A stretch of 6,752 bases of DNA from Paracoccaceae bacterium. Its GTDB lineage: Bacteria; Pseudomonadota; Alphaproteobacteria; Rhodobacterales; Rhodobacteraceae. The notes below the pieces were generated by a model. It was not told the origin of the DNA, did no database searches, and saw only the letters and a program-made list of their open reading frames with translations. This document shows, piece after piece, positions 6,470-6,752 of this stretch. The stretch lies in assembly GCA_007119835.1 (NCBI GenBank), contig SKOX01000292.1, positions 1 through 6,752 of the forward strand, read 5' to 3'. The first letter of the stretch is position 1; each line of letters begins with the position of its first letter. Both the position numbers and the translations under genes were made by a program.

Positions 6470-6546
6470 TGGTCGGGCTAGCGAGATTCGAACTCACGAC
6501 CTTTCGACCCCCAGTCGAACGCGCTACCAGACTGCGCCATAGCCCG
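6470..6546 (-). tRNA. tRNA-Pro(GGG), CCA encoded
   Basis: A full 77-base cloverleaf reads on the minus strand. The acceptor CGGGCTA pairs with TAGCCCG, followed by discriminator A and an encoded CCA. The D stem is GCGC/GCGC, the anticodon stem TTCGA/TCGAA encloses the loop CTGGGGG (anticodon GGG, reading CCC), and the T arm is GTGAG-TTCGAAT-CTCGC with one G-T pair. The C at position 1 paired with G72 and the A73 discriminator are proline identity features in bacteria. CCC is expected to be a common proline codon at this GC content. dcd begins 29 bases downstream on the same strand. Confidence 0.96.
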
Positions 6547-6556
6547 ACACGGCCGT

Positions 6557-6584
6557 CTTATAGCTGCACGGCCGCCGGCGGCAA
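6557..6584 (-). promoter_or_regulatory. Sigma-70-type promoter of tRNA-Pro (and probably dcd)
   Basis: On the minus strand TTGCCG (6584-6579), a 16-base spacer and TATAAG (6562-6557) match TTGACA/TATAAT at four and five of six positions. Transcription would begin a few bases before the tRNA 5' end at 6546. The bases after the -10 (ACGGCCG) form a GC-rich discriminator, as found at stable-RNA promoters under growth-rate/stringent control. It is the clearest promoter in the window. No other promoter is visible before dcd. Confidence 0.65.
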
Positions 6585-6585
6585 G

Positions 6586-6609
6586 GCCGGAAATCCCGGT
6601 TTCGCCGGC
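6586..6609 (-). terminator. Weak hairpin after the right-edge gene
   Basis: On the minus strand GCCG, a two-base bulge and GAAA pair with TTTC and CGGC around a six-base loop. It lies between the stop of the right-edge gene and the tRNA promoter, where a terminator would be expected. There is no T-run and the stem is short and bulged, so this is only a candidate. Confidence 0.22.
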
Positions 6610-6622
6610 GCGCACGCGGGCG

Positions 6623-6752
6623 TCAGCGCCGGAGCCCGTCCACCATGACGGCGCGCAGGGCCTCGAGGTCGTCGACGAGCCGGCGGAGCGCGGCGCGATC
6701 GAGCGGCGAAAGGCGCGCCGCGGCGGGGCCTTGGGTCGACGCGACGGCGGCG
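6623..6752 (-). CDS. C-terminal end of an unidentified protein (partial)
   Basis: An open frame enters from the right edge and ends at a TGA (6625-6623), giving the last 42 residues of a protein. The end reads LSPLDRAALRRLVDDLEALR followed by AVMVDGLRR: a charged, leucine-rich amphipathic helix. About nine in ten third codon positions are G or C, as in the window's confirmed genes, which supports real coding. Helical tails of this kind are seen at the ends of small regulators such as MarR-family proteins, but also elsewhere, so I assign no function. Its 3' end lies 76 bases upstream of the tRNA gene on the same strand. Confidence 0.42.
   Translation of the reverse strand, partial: AAVASTQGPAAARLSPLDRAALRRLVDDLEALRAVMVDGLRR

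Noticed and set aside
5391..6542. 383-codon plus-strand open frame antisense to dcd
   Set aside because: It mirrors the GC-rich dcd gene and runs through the tRNA; no recognisable domain, while the opposite strand has clear Dcd motifs.
6470..6546. tRNA as an integration (att) site for a mobile element
   Set aside because: No integrase gene and no repeat of the tRNA 3' end was noticed elsewhere in the window; the flanking genes look like ordinary chromosomal genes.

Overview
This is a very GC-rich (roughly 70%), densely packed chromosomal stretch, with mostly G/C third codon positions. It looks like an alphaproteobacterium, probably of the Rhodobacterales/Rhodospirillales type. The main reasons are the long two-domain dCTP deaminase, a form I know chiefly from alphaproteobacteria, and the pairing of a DmdC-type acyl-CoA dehydrogenase with a small MerR-family regulator. 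The assignment is inference; there is no rRNA or other marker to fix it.

The left third (1-2211, minus strand) holds a small MerR-family regulator followed by a long acyl-CoA dehydrogenase whose C-terminal end runs off the window. A divergent control region (2212-2401) follows, the least GC-rich part of the window. It carries an 18-bp inverted repeat, a perfect 12-bp palindrome and a perfect 10-bp palindrome. Reading rightwards from it are two different hotdog-fold (PaaI-type) thioesterases, then a DinF-type MATE transporter and a GrpB/UPF0157 protein (2402-5345, plus strand), with short gaps. The regulator, dehydrogenase and thioesterases fit one acyl-CoA metabolism theme: oxidation of short or branched acyl-CoAs on one side, CoA release on the other, possibly under the one MerR regulator. 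The transporter and GrpB protein have no evident metabolic link.

The right part (5376-6752) reads leftwards. A partial gene enters from the right edge, followed by a tRNA-Pro(GGG) with an encoded CCA and a recognisable promoter, then dcd only 29 bases after the tRNA 3' end. The dcd frame stays open back into the tRNA, so its longest ORF start is almost certainly wrong; a GTG start just downstream is preferred. dcd and the GrpB gene converge 30 bases apart, and an interrupted inverted repeat there includes both stop codons.

I see no mobile element, CRISPR array, phage gene or clearly novel system. The points most worth a second look are the divergent palindrome region, the tRNA-dcd arrangement, the hairpin over the convergent stops and the start-codon relay between the two thioesterases.
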